Source of the DNA: an uncultured Lachnospiraceae bacterium
Lineage (GTDB): Bacteria > Bacillota > Clostridia > Lachnospirales > Lachnospiraceae
Assembly: GCA_947591155.1 (NCBI GenBank)
Contig: CANQDA010000013.1
Coordinates: 1 to 64,000 of the forward strand
Reading direction: 5' to 3'
DNA: 64,000 nt
Shown here: one piece after another, positions 1 through 7,426 of the stretch
Layout: each line of letters opens with the position of its first letter
Position numbering within the stretch: the first letter of the stretch is position 1
Program-made: the position numbers and the translations under genes
Notes under the pieces: generated by a model
The model's database searches: none
What the model was told of the DNA's origin: nothing
The model's input: only the letters and a program-made list of their open reading frames with translations

Positions 1-56
1 AAGAGGCACAAAAAGAAACCCCTAACCCCTCAAGATTGAGGGGCAGGGGAGTTGAG

Positions 57-76
57 GTGCCGAAGGCACTTTTTTA
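57..76 (+). terminator. Rho-independent terminator at window start
   Basis: A GTGCC-GAA-GGCAC hairpin is followed by six T. It probably ends a gene lying before the window. A second GC-rich inverted repeat, CCCCT/AGGGG with inner CCCCTCAA/TTGAGGGG, lies at 19-49. Nothing else coding is seen before 185. Confidence 0.7.
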
Positions 77-184
77 TTCTAAATTTCTTTCTTTCATATA
101 GAACCTTTATTATATTTAAAAACATCTAAAATGAAAAATAAGTTGCAAATTGTATAAAAAGGTAGTAGTATAAAGAAAAAGACC

Positions 185-213
185 TTGACAATATGTTTGA
201 TAAGACATATAAT
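185..213 (+). promoter_or_regulatory. Promoter and candidate operator of the HigBA-like pair
   Basis: TTGACA (185-190) and TATAAT (208-213) are separated by 17 nt. The dyad ATATGT-N8-ACATAT (191-210) overlaps the -10 box and is a plausible binding site for the antitoxin encoded at 582. Because the promoter lies here, a toxin start upstream of about 220 is unlikely. Confidence 0.75.
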
Positions 214-232
214 CAAGGCAAGAAAGGAAAAA

Positions 233-589
233 GTGGATAAGTATTTTATTGAATTTTATACGAAAGAGAACTATGCGAAGCCTGCAAAAGATTTCATCCT
301 GACACTGGATGCGAAGATGAAAGCAAAGTTGCTCCGCATTTTTGATATACTGGAAGAACACGGCCCATATGTGAGGTTTCCGTATTCGGAGTCCTTAGGA
401 GACGGCATTTTTGAGATTCGCGCAAAACATGGGACGGACATTGTCAGAGTTTTATATTTTTTCTCATCCGGGAAAAAGATAATACTGACAAATGGTTTTA
501 CTAAGAAACAGCAGAAGACACCGAGAAGCGAGATTCTGCTGGCGAAGAAGTATCGGAAGGATTATGAGAGGAGGTATACGGATGAGTGA
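233..589 (+). CDS. RelE/HigB-type toxin (Gp49-like family)
   Basis: This small basic protein of about 118 residues resembles the phage Gp49/HigB branch of the RelE superfamily, which are ribosome-dependent mRNA interferases. The visible signature is a central region with FEIRAKHGTDIVRVLYFF followed by the sheet and tail motif LTNGFTKKQQKTP. The GTG at 233 is chosen because AGGAAA lies just before it and the promoter at 185-213 excludes an earlier start. The stop overlaps the start of the XRE antitoxin gene by 8 nt, the toxin-first order usual for HigBA. The region is AT-rich compared with the downstream core genes, consistent with horizontal acquisition. Toxicity itself is inferred. Confidence 0.85.
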   Translation: MDKYFIEFYTKENYAKPAKDFILTLDAKMKAKLLRIFDILEEHGPYVRFPYSESLGDGIFEIRAKHGTDIVRVLYFFSSGKKIILTNGFTKKQQKTPRSEILLAKKYRKDYERRYTDE

Positions 590-869
590 TTTCAGAGAAT
601 TCAGACAGGAATTGCTGAACGATCCTGAGGTGCGCCGGGAATACGATGCCCTTGAAGCGGAGTTTGATGTGATCCGTGCGATGATTAATGCGAGAAAACA
701 GCAGAACATGACACAGGAGGAGCTGTCCAGAAGGACAGGGATCACACAGGCAGACATCAGCCGGATTGAGAACGGCACGAGAAACCCCAGCCTGAATATG
801 CTAAAGAGGCTGGCGGAAGGGCTTGGAATGCGCCTGAAGGTGGAGTTTCTCCCAAAGGCGCAGAGGTGA
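582..869 (+). CDS. XRE-family antitoxin (HigA-like)
   Basis: This 95-residue protein has an N-terminal toxin-binding-like segment and a helix-turn-helix from about residue 38 to 92 (MTQEELSRRTGITQADISRIENG). It should neutralise the upstream toxin and repress the shared promoter at 185-213. The start at 582 has GAGAGGAGG about 8 nt upstream and lies inside the last codons of the toxin gene, so the two are translationally coupled. A longer open frame upstream (from 492) overlaps the toxin out of frame and is not expected to be used. Confidence 0.85.
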   Translation: MSDFREFRQELLNDPEVRREYDALEAEFDVIRAMINARKQQNMTQEELSRRTGITQADISRIENGTRNPSLNMLKRLAEGLGMRLKVEFLPKAQR

Positions 870-1043
870 AATACCTCGTTTGCTTTCGGCGGATGTAGAG
901 CATGCCTTTGGAAATAGCGGTATGCAAGAAGAAAAGTCCTGTCCTAAATTGGACATTCCCTGCATACAAATATAAAATGGTGGAAAAGCACTTTTGGGCG
1001 GTCGGTATCATAAGATATCATAAAACCGCTTAGAGGTGCTTTT

Positions 1044-1682
1044 TTGAAGACGTTTAAAAAGCCGCTTTCTCCGGAGGAAGAGAAGTATTATCTGGAATGT
1101 TACAAGGGAGGAGATACGGCAGCCAGGAATCTGCTGATCGAGCACAATCTAAGACTGGTTGCGCATGTCGCGAAAAAATATCAGGCGCCGGAGCACGACA
1201 CGGACGACCTGATCTCGATAGGCATCATCGGGCTGATCAAGGCGGTGATGACCTTTGACAGTGAAAAGAACAATAGGCTTGCCACGTACGCGGCCCGCTG
1301 CATCGAGAATGAGCTGCTCATGATGCTGCGTTCCCGCAAAAAGCTGACGCGCGAGGTGTCCATGTATGAGAAGATCGGGATCGACCAGGAGGGGCGAGAA
1401 CTGCAGATCATGGATGTGCTTGAGAGCGAGCCGGTGGACGTCGTGGAAAATCTGGAGACGCAGAAGAACATCGAGCATCTGCAGAAGTGTCTCGCGGACG
1501 TGCTCGACGAGCGCGAGCTGCAGGTGATCTGCGAGCGCTACGGTCTGGGCGGCAAAAAAGAGCGGACGCAGCGGGAGATCGCCGCGTCGCTGGGGATCAG
1601 CCGCTCCTATGTGTCGAGGATCGAGAAGAAGGCGCTGGAGAAGCTGCGCGCGGAATTTCGCAGATATGATCTGGAAGGATGA
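1044..1682 (+). CDS. sigK: RNA polymerase sporulation sigma factor SigK
   Basis: This sigma-70 family factor has 212 residues. Region 2 is visible (NLRLVAHVAKKY, DLISIGIIGLIKAV, TYAARCIENELLM), as is a region 4 helix-turn-helix ending EIAASLGISRSYVSRIEKKAL. The wording is closest to sigma-K, the late mother-cell sporulation factor. The product starts directly at the PLSPEEE block, so it lacks the cleaved pro-sequence of Bacillus SigK, as in Clostridioides difficile. The start is TTG with AGAGGTG 5 nt upstream; an in-frame stop at 1011-1013 rules out a much longer N-terminus. No intervening skin-like element is present. It is the main evidence that the host lineage sporulates. Confidence 0.88.
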   Translation: MKTFKKPLSPEEEKYYLECYKGGDTAARNLLIEHNLRLVAHVAKKYQAPEHDTDDLISIGIIGLIKAVMTFDSEKNNRLATYAARCIENELLMMLRSRKKLTREVSMYEKIGIDQEGRELQIMDVLESEPVDVVENLETQKNIEHLQKCLADVLDERELQVICERYGLGGKKERTQREIAASLGISRSYVSRIEKKALEKLRAEFRRYDLEG

Positions 1683-1780
1683 CAGGAGAGGAAAAAGGTG
1701 GTATACTTTGTGCGATGGCCTTCGGGATCTTCGCAGTTCACGGAAGCATACTGCGGCAACGTATATCAGGAGAAGAAGCG

Positions 1781-2473
1781 ATGGACGGCAGAGTCTATGT
1801 AAGGGAATATAGTTCTTCAAGGCTCATTTTGGACAACGGAGCGTGCAGTGACGTTTCGCCTGACGACCACGCGCTGCAGGAGCAGGCGAAGAGCCTGCCC
1901 CTGCAGCTTTCGGACGGCTGGACGGAAGGGCAGAAATGGAAGAAGAGCAGACAGAGAATCCTTGCGTGGCTCCTGCTCGGACAAGCCATCGAGGAGCGGT
2001 TCGGGTACACGTTTGCGCAGCTTGACGTCCGGCGTGACGCGCAGAGAAAGCCGTACAGTGCCGCGCATCCTGAAGTACATTTCAACATCAGCCATTGTGC
2101 CACGGCGTACGCCTGCATCGTCGGGACAGCGCCGGTCGGGATTGATGTGGAACGGAAATTTGCTCCGAAAGACGGGCTGATCAAAAAAGTCTGTCACCCG
2201 GAGGAGTTTGCACTGCTTGCCCGAATGGAGGACAAGCTTCGCGTCCGGCAGTTCCGTTACCTCTGGTCCCTGAAAGAAGCCTTTGTGAAGATGGATGGGC
2301 GAGGGCTCAGCTACGGGATGGACAGGGCAAATTTCGCGCCGTTTCTGCCGATTCAGGCAGAGGAAGGAGAGCCTGTCCGAAGAAAGCTCGGCGGGGCGGA
2401 GTTTATGATCTGCGACTATGCGGATTACACGCTTGCGGCGTGCGAGACAGAGATTGGTGCAGGGACAGAATAA
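1781..2473 (+). CDS. 4'-phosphopantetheinyl transferase, Sfp type
   Basis: This enzyme of about 230 residues transfers phosphopantetheine from CoA to a serine on carrier proteins. The Mg/CoA-binding signature GIDVER and the downstream WSLKEAFVKMDGRGL block are both present, preceded by FNISHC, the usual order in Sfp/AcpT enzymes. The start at 1781 has AGGAGA about 7 nt upstream; an in-frame ATG at 1679 would add a poorly conserved tail. It follows sigK closely. No polyketide or peptide synthetase is in the window, but a lone adenylation enzyme is at 44419. The target carrier is unknown. Confidence 0.85.
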   Translation: MDGRVYVREYSSSRLILDNGACSDVSPDDHALQEQAKSLPLQLSDGWTEGQKWKKSRQRILAWLLLGQAIEERFGYTFAQLDVRRDAQRKPYSAAHPEVHFNISHCATAYACIVGTAPVGIDVERKFAPKDGLIKKVCHPEEFALLARMEDKLRVRQFRYLWSLKEAFVKMDGRGLSYGMDRANFAPFLPIQAEEGEPVRRKLGGAEFMICDYADYTLAACETEIGAGTE

Positions 2474-2608
2474 GGACAAAATAAAGACAGATTAAAGACA
2501 GAATAAAAACAGGATGAAAGATCGGACACAGTGAGAAGCATATTCTGACACAGGATTTACTGACTGGACAAGCTTTGAGACAGCGATAGAAAATAAGAGG
2601 GATTGATC

Positions 2609-3502
2609 ATGACAAAACAAGAGTTTGAAAAACTGACGGAACAAGGCGTTGTGCTCATGGACGGCGCGACCGGCTCGAACCTGCGCAAGGCCGGGATGCC
2701 GGTCGGCGTGTGCACGGAACAGTGGGTGCTCGAACACCCGGAGACCATCGTGGAACTACAGCGCGCATATGTGGAGGCGGGCAGCAGGATCATCTATGCG
2801 CCGACATTCTCGGCCAACCGCATCAGTCTGGCGATGCACGGATTGCAGGACAAGCTTGCGGAGCTGAACACCGAATTGACTGGGCTCACAAGGAAGACGG
2901 TCGCTGAGGCGGGTGCGGACAAGCCCGTATATGTGGCGGGAGACGTCACCACGACCGGGAAAATGCTCGAGCCGCGCGGCGACGTCACATACCACGAACT
3001 GTACGAGGTGTACTGTGAGCAGATCCGCGTCCTCTGCGATGCGGGAGTGGACCTGATCGGGGCGGAGACGCTGATGAGTGTTGAGGAAGCGCAGGTCATC
3101 CTGGATGCGGCGCAGTCGGTCTGCGATCTTCCGGTGTTGTGTACCCTGACACTGGAGGCGGACGGGAACGCGCTGTTCGGCGGCAACGCGGTCGAGCTGG
3201 TGGAGACGCTGCAGGAGATGGGCGCCTCGGCGGTCGGGCTGAACTGTTCGGTGGGGCCGGATCAGCTCGAGGCGGTGGTGGCGTCGATGAAGGCGGTCGC
3301 CCGGATCCCGGTTATCGCGAAGCCGAACGCCGGGATGCCTGTCATGGACGAGCAGGGGATGGCGCACTACAGCATGGGGCCGGAGGAGTTCGCGGCGTCC
3401 ATGATGCGTCTGGTCGATGCGGGCGCGCAGATCATCGGCGGCTGTTGCGGCACGGATCCGGAGTATATCAGGGAGCTTCGCAGGTTATTGTCCGCAAGAT
3501 AA
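2609..3502 (+). CDS. Homocysteine S-methyltransferase domain protein
   Basis: This is a 297-residue stand-alone homocysteine-binding (S-methyltransferase) barrel. The zinc ligands are visible as Cys in GLNCSVG and the paired Cys in GGCCGTDP near the C-terminus, and the N-terminal LMDGATGSNL is the typical first strand. Such proteins methylate homocysteine to methionine using a methyl donor, or act as the separate N-terminal module of a split cobalamin methionine synthase; the sequence does not decide between them. AAGAGGG precedes the ATG by 7 nt. The 135-bp spacer before it is purine-rich and shows no SAM riboswitch or T-box that I could recognise. Confidence 0.82.
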   Translation: MTKQEFEKLTEQGVVLMDGATGSNLRKAGMPVGVCTEQWVLEHPETIVELQRAYVEAGSRIIYAPTFSANRISLAMHGLQDKLAELNTELTGLTRKTVAEAGADKPVYVAGDVTTTGKMLEPRGDVTYHELYEVYCEQIRVLCDAGVDLIGAETLMSVEEAQVILDAAQSVCDLPVLCTLTLEADGNALFGGNAVELVETLQEMGASAVGLNCSVGPDQLEAVVASMKAVARIPVIAKPNAGMPVMDEQGMAHYSMGPEEFAASMMRLVDAGAQIIGGCCGTDPEYIRELRRLLSAR

Positions 3503-3572
3503 ACAAAGCCTGGCCTTCCTGAAAACTATGATGCTTATCTTCATGTGTTCGCTTTATGACAGATGCAGTTGA

Positions 3573-3592
3573 CAACAATAGTTGAATTGTTG
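3573..3592. promoter_or_regulatory. CAACAAT-N6-ATTGTTG dyad upstream of upp
   Basis: A perfect 7-bp inverted repeat overlaps a TTGACA hexamer (3569-3574) about 65 bp before upp. No good -10 box stands 17 nt after that hexamer, so its role as promoter or operator is uncertain. Confidence 0.3.
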
Positions 3593-3654
3593 GGAAAAGT
3601 GTGAATATACACGGTATCCTATAAATGTACATGAAAGAAAAGGAGGAGTTTACC

Positions 3655-4284
3655 ATGTCAAAAATTACCGTTATGGATCACCCGCTGATCCAGCACAAAA
3701 TCGGGATCATCCGGAGAAAAGAGACCGGATCCAGGGATTTCCGCCAGATCATCAGCGAGATCGCGATGCTCATGTGCTATGAGGCGACCAGAGACCTGAA
3801 GCTTCAGGACGTGGAGATCGAGACGCCCATCTGCAAGGCGACGGCGAAGGAACTGCAGGGGAAGAAGCTGGCTGTCATCCCGATCCTCCGGGCGGGGATC
3901 GGCATGGTGGACGGGATGCTGGCGATGATTCCCTCCGCGAAGGTGGGACACATCGGACTGTACCGCGATCCGAAGACGCTGAAACCGGTCGAATATTACT
4001 GCAAGCTGCCGGGCGACTGCGGGGAGCGTGAGGTGTTCGTGGTGGATCCCATGCTGGCGACAGGCGGTTCCGCCGTGGCGGCGATCCAGATGCTGAAGGA
4101 CAAGGGAATCAAGAAAATCCACTTCATGTGCATCATAGCCGCGCCGGAGGGCATCGCCGCCATGCAGGAGAAGCATCCCGACGTTGACCTGTACATTGGG
4201 GCGAAGGACGAGTGCCTGAACGATCACGGCTATATCGTGCCCGGCCTCGGCGACGCGGGAGACCGCATTTTCGGTACGAAGTGA
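3655..4284 (+). CDS. upp: Uracil phosphoribosyltransferase
   Basis: Upp salvages uracil: uracil plus PRPP gives UMP and pyrophosphate. The 209-residue product matches the family length. The PRPP-binding loop [11 protein letters not shown], the [13 protein letters not shown] segment and the uracil-binding C-terminus [16 protein letters not shown] are all seen. AGGAGGAG sits 6 nt before the ATG. It is monocistronic: a dyad lies upstream and the scar of an integrated element begins about 130 bp downstream. Confidence 0.96.
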   Translation: MSKITVMDHPLIQHKIGIIRRKETGSRDFRQIISEIAMLMCYEATRDLKLQDVEIETPICKATAKELQGKKLAVIPILRAGIGMVDGMLAMIPSAKVGHIGLYRDPKTLKPVEYYCKLPGDCGEREVFVVDPMLATGGSAVAAIQMLKDKGIKKIHFMCIIAAPEGIAAMQEKHPDVDLYIGAKDECLNDHGYIVPGLGDAGDRIFGTK

Positions 4285-4367
4285 CAGAGGGGATTGCAGA
4301 AAGATTTAAAACAGCTCCTTACAATTGAGAAGCCGGGGAGGAAACCGGAAGCAGGATTGCTCCGGAT

Positions 4368-4408
4368 AATAAAAACTCGGAAGCCCGTTGTTTTGCAGGA
4401 CTTCCGAG
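4368..4408 (-). terminator. Terminator-like hairpin left of the att site
   Basis: CTCGGAAG (4376-4383) pairs with CTTCCGAG (4401-4408), and on the minus strand the stem is followed by TTTTTATT. It stands next to the left att copy just as a similar hairpin stands next to the tRNA-Ala 3' end on the right. It is probably the original tRNA terminator displaced by insertion. Confidence 0.6.
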
Positions 4409-4417
4409 TAAGATCGA

Positions 4418-4439
4418 AGTGGAGATAGGGGGACTCGAA
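4418..4439. repeat. att direct repeat, left copy (tRNA-Ala 3' remnant)
   Basis: These 22 bases are identical to 16653-16674, which form the T-arm and acceptor 3' end of the tRNA-Ala gene. The flanking bases differ on both sides. Only the 3' tail of the tRNA is here, so it is an attachment-site scar and not a gene. Confidence 0.85.
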
Positions 4440-4495
4440 GTCCCTATCTAAATCCAGAAAACCCTTATTTTATAGGGGTTTCAGCCATTTTCCAG

Positions 4496-4513
4496 TTGAA
4501 GACTTTTGAAGAC
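4496..4513. other. Paired TTGAAGAC repeats, left arm
   Basis: Two TTGAAGAC copies (4496-4503 and 4506-4513) lie 10 bp apart start to start, 57 bp inside the left att core. The same octamer pair occurs at the right end, so these are candidate arm-type binding sites for the integrase N-terminal domain. Confidence 0.55.
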
Positions 4514-4583
4514 AAAAAAACATTTTATGAACCTCTCAAATTTTAAGGAAAGGAGAAAATCCGTATACTTGGCAGAAATACAT

Positions 4584-4620
4584 TCAGGAATCCGTTGTCC
4601 ATGGGATTCCTGAATTTTAT
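4584..4620. terminator. Hairpin at the end of the minus-strand operon
   Basis: TTCAGGAATCC pairs with GGATTCCTGAA around a short loop, with an AT-rich tail on the plus side. It stands just past the stop of the minus-strand gene ending at 4625. The U-tract is weak on the minus strand, so terminator function is tentative. Confidence 0.4.
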
Positions 4621-4624
4621 ATTT

Positions 4625-4903
4625 TTAGCAAAAGTATTGAACTTCCCCGAAACAGTTTAGCCATTCCTGAATGATTACGTCGCTTTGCGCTTCTATAATA
4701 CGCATGATGTTACGGAGATCCTTCTGAGGGATCCTAGATTGATTGTGGCAAAGATAACACATTCCCTGTTTTGTAATCCAGATCTTTGTTGCATTTGCAG
4801 TTGGATTGCCTTTGGAAACGTGTACGTGAATGGGCTCAATCGGTTTGTTTTCGTTAGACCAGAAATACACCCAATACGGCCCAAGCCTAAATATTCGAGG
4901 CAT
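4625..4903 (-). CDS. DUF4160 domain protein
   Basis: This 92-residue protein has the DUF4160 pattern: an N-terminal MPRIFRLGPYWVYFWSNEN followed by PIHVHVSKG, a KIWITKQG strand and a helical tail ending in IIQEWLNCFG. The family is widespread in small bicistronic units and has no settled biochemical role. The gene overlaps the upstream gene (4887-5159) by 17 nt, so the two are co-translated. Its position at the extreme left end of the integrative element marks it as cargo. A toxin-antitoxin-like role is possible but unproved. Confidence 0.7.
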   Translation of the reverse strand: MPRIFRLGPYWVYFWSNENKPIEPIHVHVSKGNPTANATKIWITKQGMCYLCHNQSRIPQKDLRNIMRIIEAQSDVIIQEWLNCFGEVQYFC

Positions 4904-5159
4904 TTAAAAAACCTCCTGTTTGCGAAAATTCAAGGATAAGATGCGCATTATGCTCGATGATTTCCTGATATTTGCGGATATCCTCGTCAGAAAATTTGTA
5001 AATGTCTTCCCAGGTATAATCAGGAAGATAACACGTGGCATGACGAAAACAGTATTTTTCGTCTGGCTTTTCAATATATACTTTTACCCGGCCATCCGGT
5101 TTCATCTCAGAATGCACAATCTCTGTGTCATCGTTGAGAGTCATATACGGATACATCAT
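4887..5159 (-). CDS. Conserved small acidic protein paired with DUF4160
   Basis: This 90-residue protein begins MMYPYMTLNDDTEIVHSEM and contains ATCYLPDYTWEDIYKFSDEDI and EIIEHNAHLILEFSQTGG. I know the pattern as a conserved partner located directly before DUF4160 genes, but I cannot assign a function. AGGAGG lies upstream of the start on the minus strand. It is first in a two-gene unit with the overlapping DUF4160 gene. Confidence 0.65.
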   Translation of the reverse strand: MMYPYMTLNDDTEIVHSEMKPDGRVKVYIEKPDEKYCFRHATCYLPDYTWEDIYKFSDEDIRKYQEIIEHNAHLILEFSQTGGFLNASNI

Positions 5160-5259
5160 AATATTATACCTCCTGCCTAGATAGCATTTTTAGCTGTGTG
5201 TCTTTCAGCAATGATTTTAGCACATTACGCAAGGCCTTACAACGGAAAGTTATTGAAAA

Positions 5260-5937
5260 TCAGTTATGTACCTTTCCGTCGGCCACCAGTGCAATATACT
5301 TTTTCAAAGTATTCCTGCTCAGACCATGCTTGCGCATAAGATCGGACTGCTTCACAGAGCGATCTGATAAGTAATTATGAATGTCATGATACAGTTCATC
5401 GGTCATCTTGTCCAGTTTTCCGGCAGGCCTGCCGGACTTCTTGGCACTCGCTGCGATTCCGTCCTTGATCCGTTTAGACGTTGTAAGCCGCTCCTGCTCG
5501 GCCCGGTCAAGCTCCACGAGCAACAGAAGCTTTACGGTGCTTTCAAGGCTCGTTTTAGCGATCAGATTCTGCTTTTTGGCAACATTCAGCAACTGTTTGA
5601 TATATGGCGTACTGATACTCTGATTGTCAAGGAAAATAAGCTCTATGCCTTTGTTGAGCAGTTCCATGTACTTTGAATAGCCACGCTCAGCTTCGCGCGT
5701 GAACCTGGAGACATCTTTAAAGATGACAGTATCGCCCGGTTGCAGAATACTTTCCAGTTTCTGCCATTCCTTTCGATCTTCAAAATTCTTTCCGCTCTTG
5801 TCCTCTTTGAACTCCAGTAAAAATTCAATATTGTGCTCGTTCGCATACTTATGTAGTGCTTTTTCCTGTCTGGAAAACTTCTGAAGTCCTCGTTCTTCTT
5901 CGGTAGAAATCCGCATGTAATCATATGTATTAGGCAT
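5260..5937 (-). CDS. Serine recombinase (resolvase/invertase family)
   Basis: This 225-residue protein has an N-terminal resolvase catalytic domain. The nucleophile is Ser11 in the YMRIST motif, with Asp/Arg residues in FKDVSRFTREAE (about 73-84). A C-terminal DNA-binding part (about 165-220) includes KQSDLMRKHGLSRNTLKKYI, a helix-turn-helix. The length fits small resolvases or invertases rather than large transposon integrases. It may resolve multimers or invert a segment of the element. A strong minus-strand promoter and a 15-bp inverted repeat lie directly upstream (5994-6075). Confidence 0.82.
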   Translation of the reverse strand: MPNTYDYMRISTEEERGLQKFSRQEKALHKYANEHNIEFLLEFKEDKSGKNFEDRKEWQKLESILQPGDTVIFKDVSRFTREAERGYSKYMELLNKGIELIFLDNQSISTPYIKQLLNVAKKQNLIAKTSLESTVKLLLLVELDRAEQERLTTSKRIKDGIAASAKKSGRPAGKLDKMTDELYHDIHNYLSDRSVKQSDLMRKHGLSRNTLKKYIALVADGKVHN

Positions 5938-5993
5938 AATCCCACCTCCAGCCTATAATTCGTCACAAAAACTAAAGATATTTTTACACTTCT

Positions 5994-6022
5994 ATTATAC
6001 TGTCAAACAAACTATATTTCAA
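5994..6022 (-). promoter_or_regulatory. Promoter of the serine recombinase gene
   Basis: Read on the minus strand, TTGAAA (6017-6022) and TATAAT (5994-5999) are 17 nt apart, about 56 bp before the recombinase start. The left arm of the 15-bp inverted repeat overlaps the -10 box. Confidence 0.65.
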
Positions 6023-6075
6023 CATAAATTGAACTTATTAAGAAAAACATATGTGAAAGCAGTTTGTTTGACAGT
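5999..6075. repeat. 15-bp perfect inverted repeat at the recombinase promoter
   Basis: ACTGTCAAACAAACT (5999-6013) is repeated inverted at 6061-6075 with a 47-bp spacer. It lies between the serine recombinase start and the end of the next tyrosine recombinase gene. It could be the recombinase's own crossover or accessory site, or an autoregulatory operator. Confidence 0.6.
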
Positions 6076-6096
6076 TAGGATTAATAAGCGCGGCTA

Positions 6097-7347
6097 TCAG
6101 AGGGAAAGCTCATCTATATTGTCAATGACGTTTTGGCATTCTTCCATTTTATGCCTGTTGTACCAATATCTGCGCATTGTCACACTGAGCTGTTTCTGCC
6201 CGAGCTGTTTCAACAGGAGCTTTTCAGAAATTTTGGCATCGATTAGTATAGTCGCATACGTACGCCTCAGGTCGTGAGGACTGCGCTTTGGAATGCCAAG
6301 ATTTTGGCAGATAACATTCAGTCGGGTCCGAAGGCTGTTGGTCGTAAGCGGTTTTCCGCTCGTGTTTAAGAAAGCCTTGCTGGAGGATGGGTTCAGGTCT
6401 CTTATCTTGTCCAAAAGCCATAAATCATTTTTGTGAATCCATACGTCCCGGTCTCCGGCTTTGGTTTTGGGCGCTTTGGTTTCATAGATTTTTTTGGCTT
6501 TCTGATCTTTCTTCACAGAAGAAGGATCTGTATACGATGTCTCTGATTTGCTCACTTTGACAGAGTGAGACAGTATATCGCTGCGATCCAGCGCGACGGC
6601 TTCCCCTGCCCGCAGACCGCTGATACAGATAAGCAGGAGAGCCTGATTCGTCTGATCCGGATGGTCGATCAGATATTGTTTGAGCAGGGCAAATTCCTCT
6701 GTTGACAATACCCGCTTTTCATCTTCGTACTCCGGCTCTTTTGGCGGTGCGAGCTCCAGTTTGACAAGCTCAAACACGTCCAAATAAGTGTAAGTGATGC
6801 ATTCTTTCTGGGCTGCCAACACAAGGATCCCCTTGACAATGGACTTCAGCGCGACGTATGCTTTGGCATTTAACCCTTTCATAGTGACCTCATTGTAGAT
6901 AAAGGTAGCCCAGTCGCGCACAGTTAATAAGCTGACGCGCTCGCCCTTCATGTCAAGGAAATGCCTTTTGTAACATTTGTTGTGCCGATCGATCGTTGCG
7001 GAAATGACGTTTTTGGACTTTTTGTCGATCCACTCGCGGTATACCTCGTCTACAGAAGGGTCGAACTTCTTCTGCTCATAGAAATCAGCAATCGCGTCTA
7101 ACAATGCACCTTCTGTTTTCCGTTTGAGCACCCTGCGGTTATTTCGCTTTCCCGAAGCCGGTACATAGGTACGCCATTCGTCCATATTTGCATAGTACGT
7201 AATTTTGTACGGATGCATACTGCAGTAATGCTCCCGGCGTATTTCGGCGCGCTTTTCTTCCGGGATTTCTTTCAAGTACTCATCGAGCAGCTTTTCGTTT
7301 GCATATTTTAAGTTGTTTGAAATTGTATATGTAGTGTTGTCTAACAT
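6097..7347 (-). CDS. Tyrosine recombinase/integrase (first copy)
   Basis: This 416-residue integrase-family protein has an N-terminal arm-binding/core-binding half (about 45-195) and a catalytic half. Arg246 lies in SGLRAGEA and His358/Arg361 in HDLRRTYA; the probable nucleophile is Tyr394 in TMRRYWYNRHK. The usual His of the LGH motif is Gln384, a substitution seen in some active enzymes. It is related to the integrase at 15409 (shared HPYKIT start, SGLRAGE/TGLRAGE, and identical layout) but is clearly diverged. No second att site was found near it, so its substrate may be internal or it may be a remnant of a nested element. Confidence 0.85.
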   Translation of the reverse strand: MLDNTTYTISNNLKYANEKLLDEYLKEIPEEKRAEIRREHYCSMHPYKITYYANMDEWRTYVPASGKRNNRRVLKRKTEGALLDAIADFYEQKKFDPSVDEVYREWIDKKSKNVISATIDRHNKCYKRHFLDMKGERVSLLTVRDWATFIYNEVTMKGLNAKAYVALKSIVKGILVLAAQKECITYTYLDVFELVKLELAPPKEPEYEDEKRVLSTEEFALLKQYLIDHPDQTNQALLLICISGLRAGEAVALDRSDILSHSVKVSKSETSYTDPSSVKKDQKAKKIYETKAPKTKAGDRDVWIHKNDLWLLDKIRDLNPSSSKAFLNTSGKPLTTNSLRTRLNVICQNLGIPKRSPHDLRRTYATILIDAKISEKLLLKQLGQKQLSVTMRRYWYNRHKMEECQNVIDNIDELSL

Positions 7348-7368
7348 AATATCTCCTTTCCGGAATGT

Positions 7369-7410
7369 GTATCAGATTCGGACATCATGATTCAAAGCCG
7401 AATCTGATAC
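7369..7410. repeat. 13-bp perfect inverted repeat between rep-like and integrase genes
   Basis: GTATCAGATTCGG (7369-7381) is repeated inverted at 7398-7410 around a 16-bp spacer. It is just upstream of the integrase start (7347) and downstream of the Rep-like stop (7427). There is no U-tract, so an operator or recombination site is more likely than a terminator. Confidence 0.5.
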
Positions 7411-7426
7411 GTGTCCTCAAAAACAG

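Noticed and set aside
2474..2608. A SAM or T-box riboswitch before the homocysteine methyltransferase gene
   Set aside because: The gap is purine-rich and lacks the conserved core or stems of these leaders.
4418..4439. A second tRNA-Ala gene at the left end of the element
   Set aside because: Only the 3' acceptor and part of the T-arm sequence are present; the D-arm and anticodon arm are missing, so it is an att scar.
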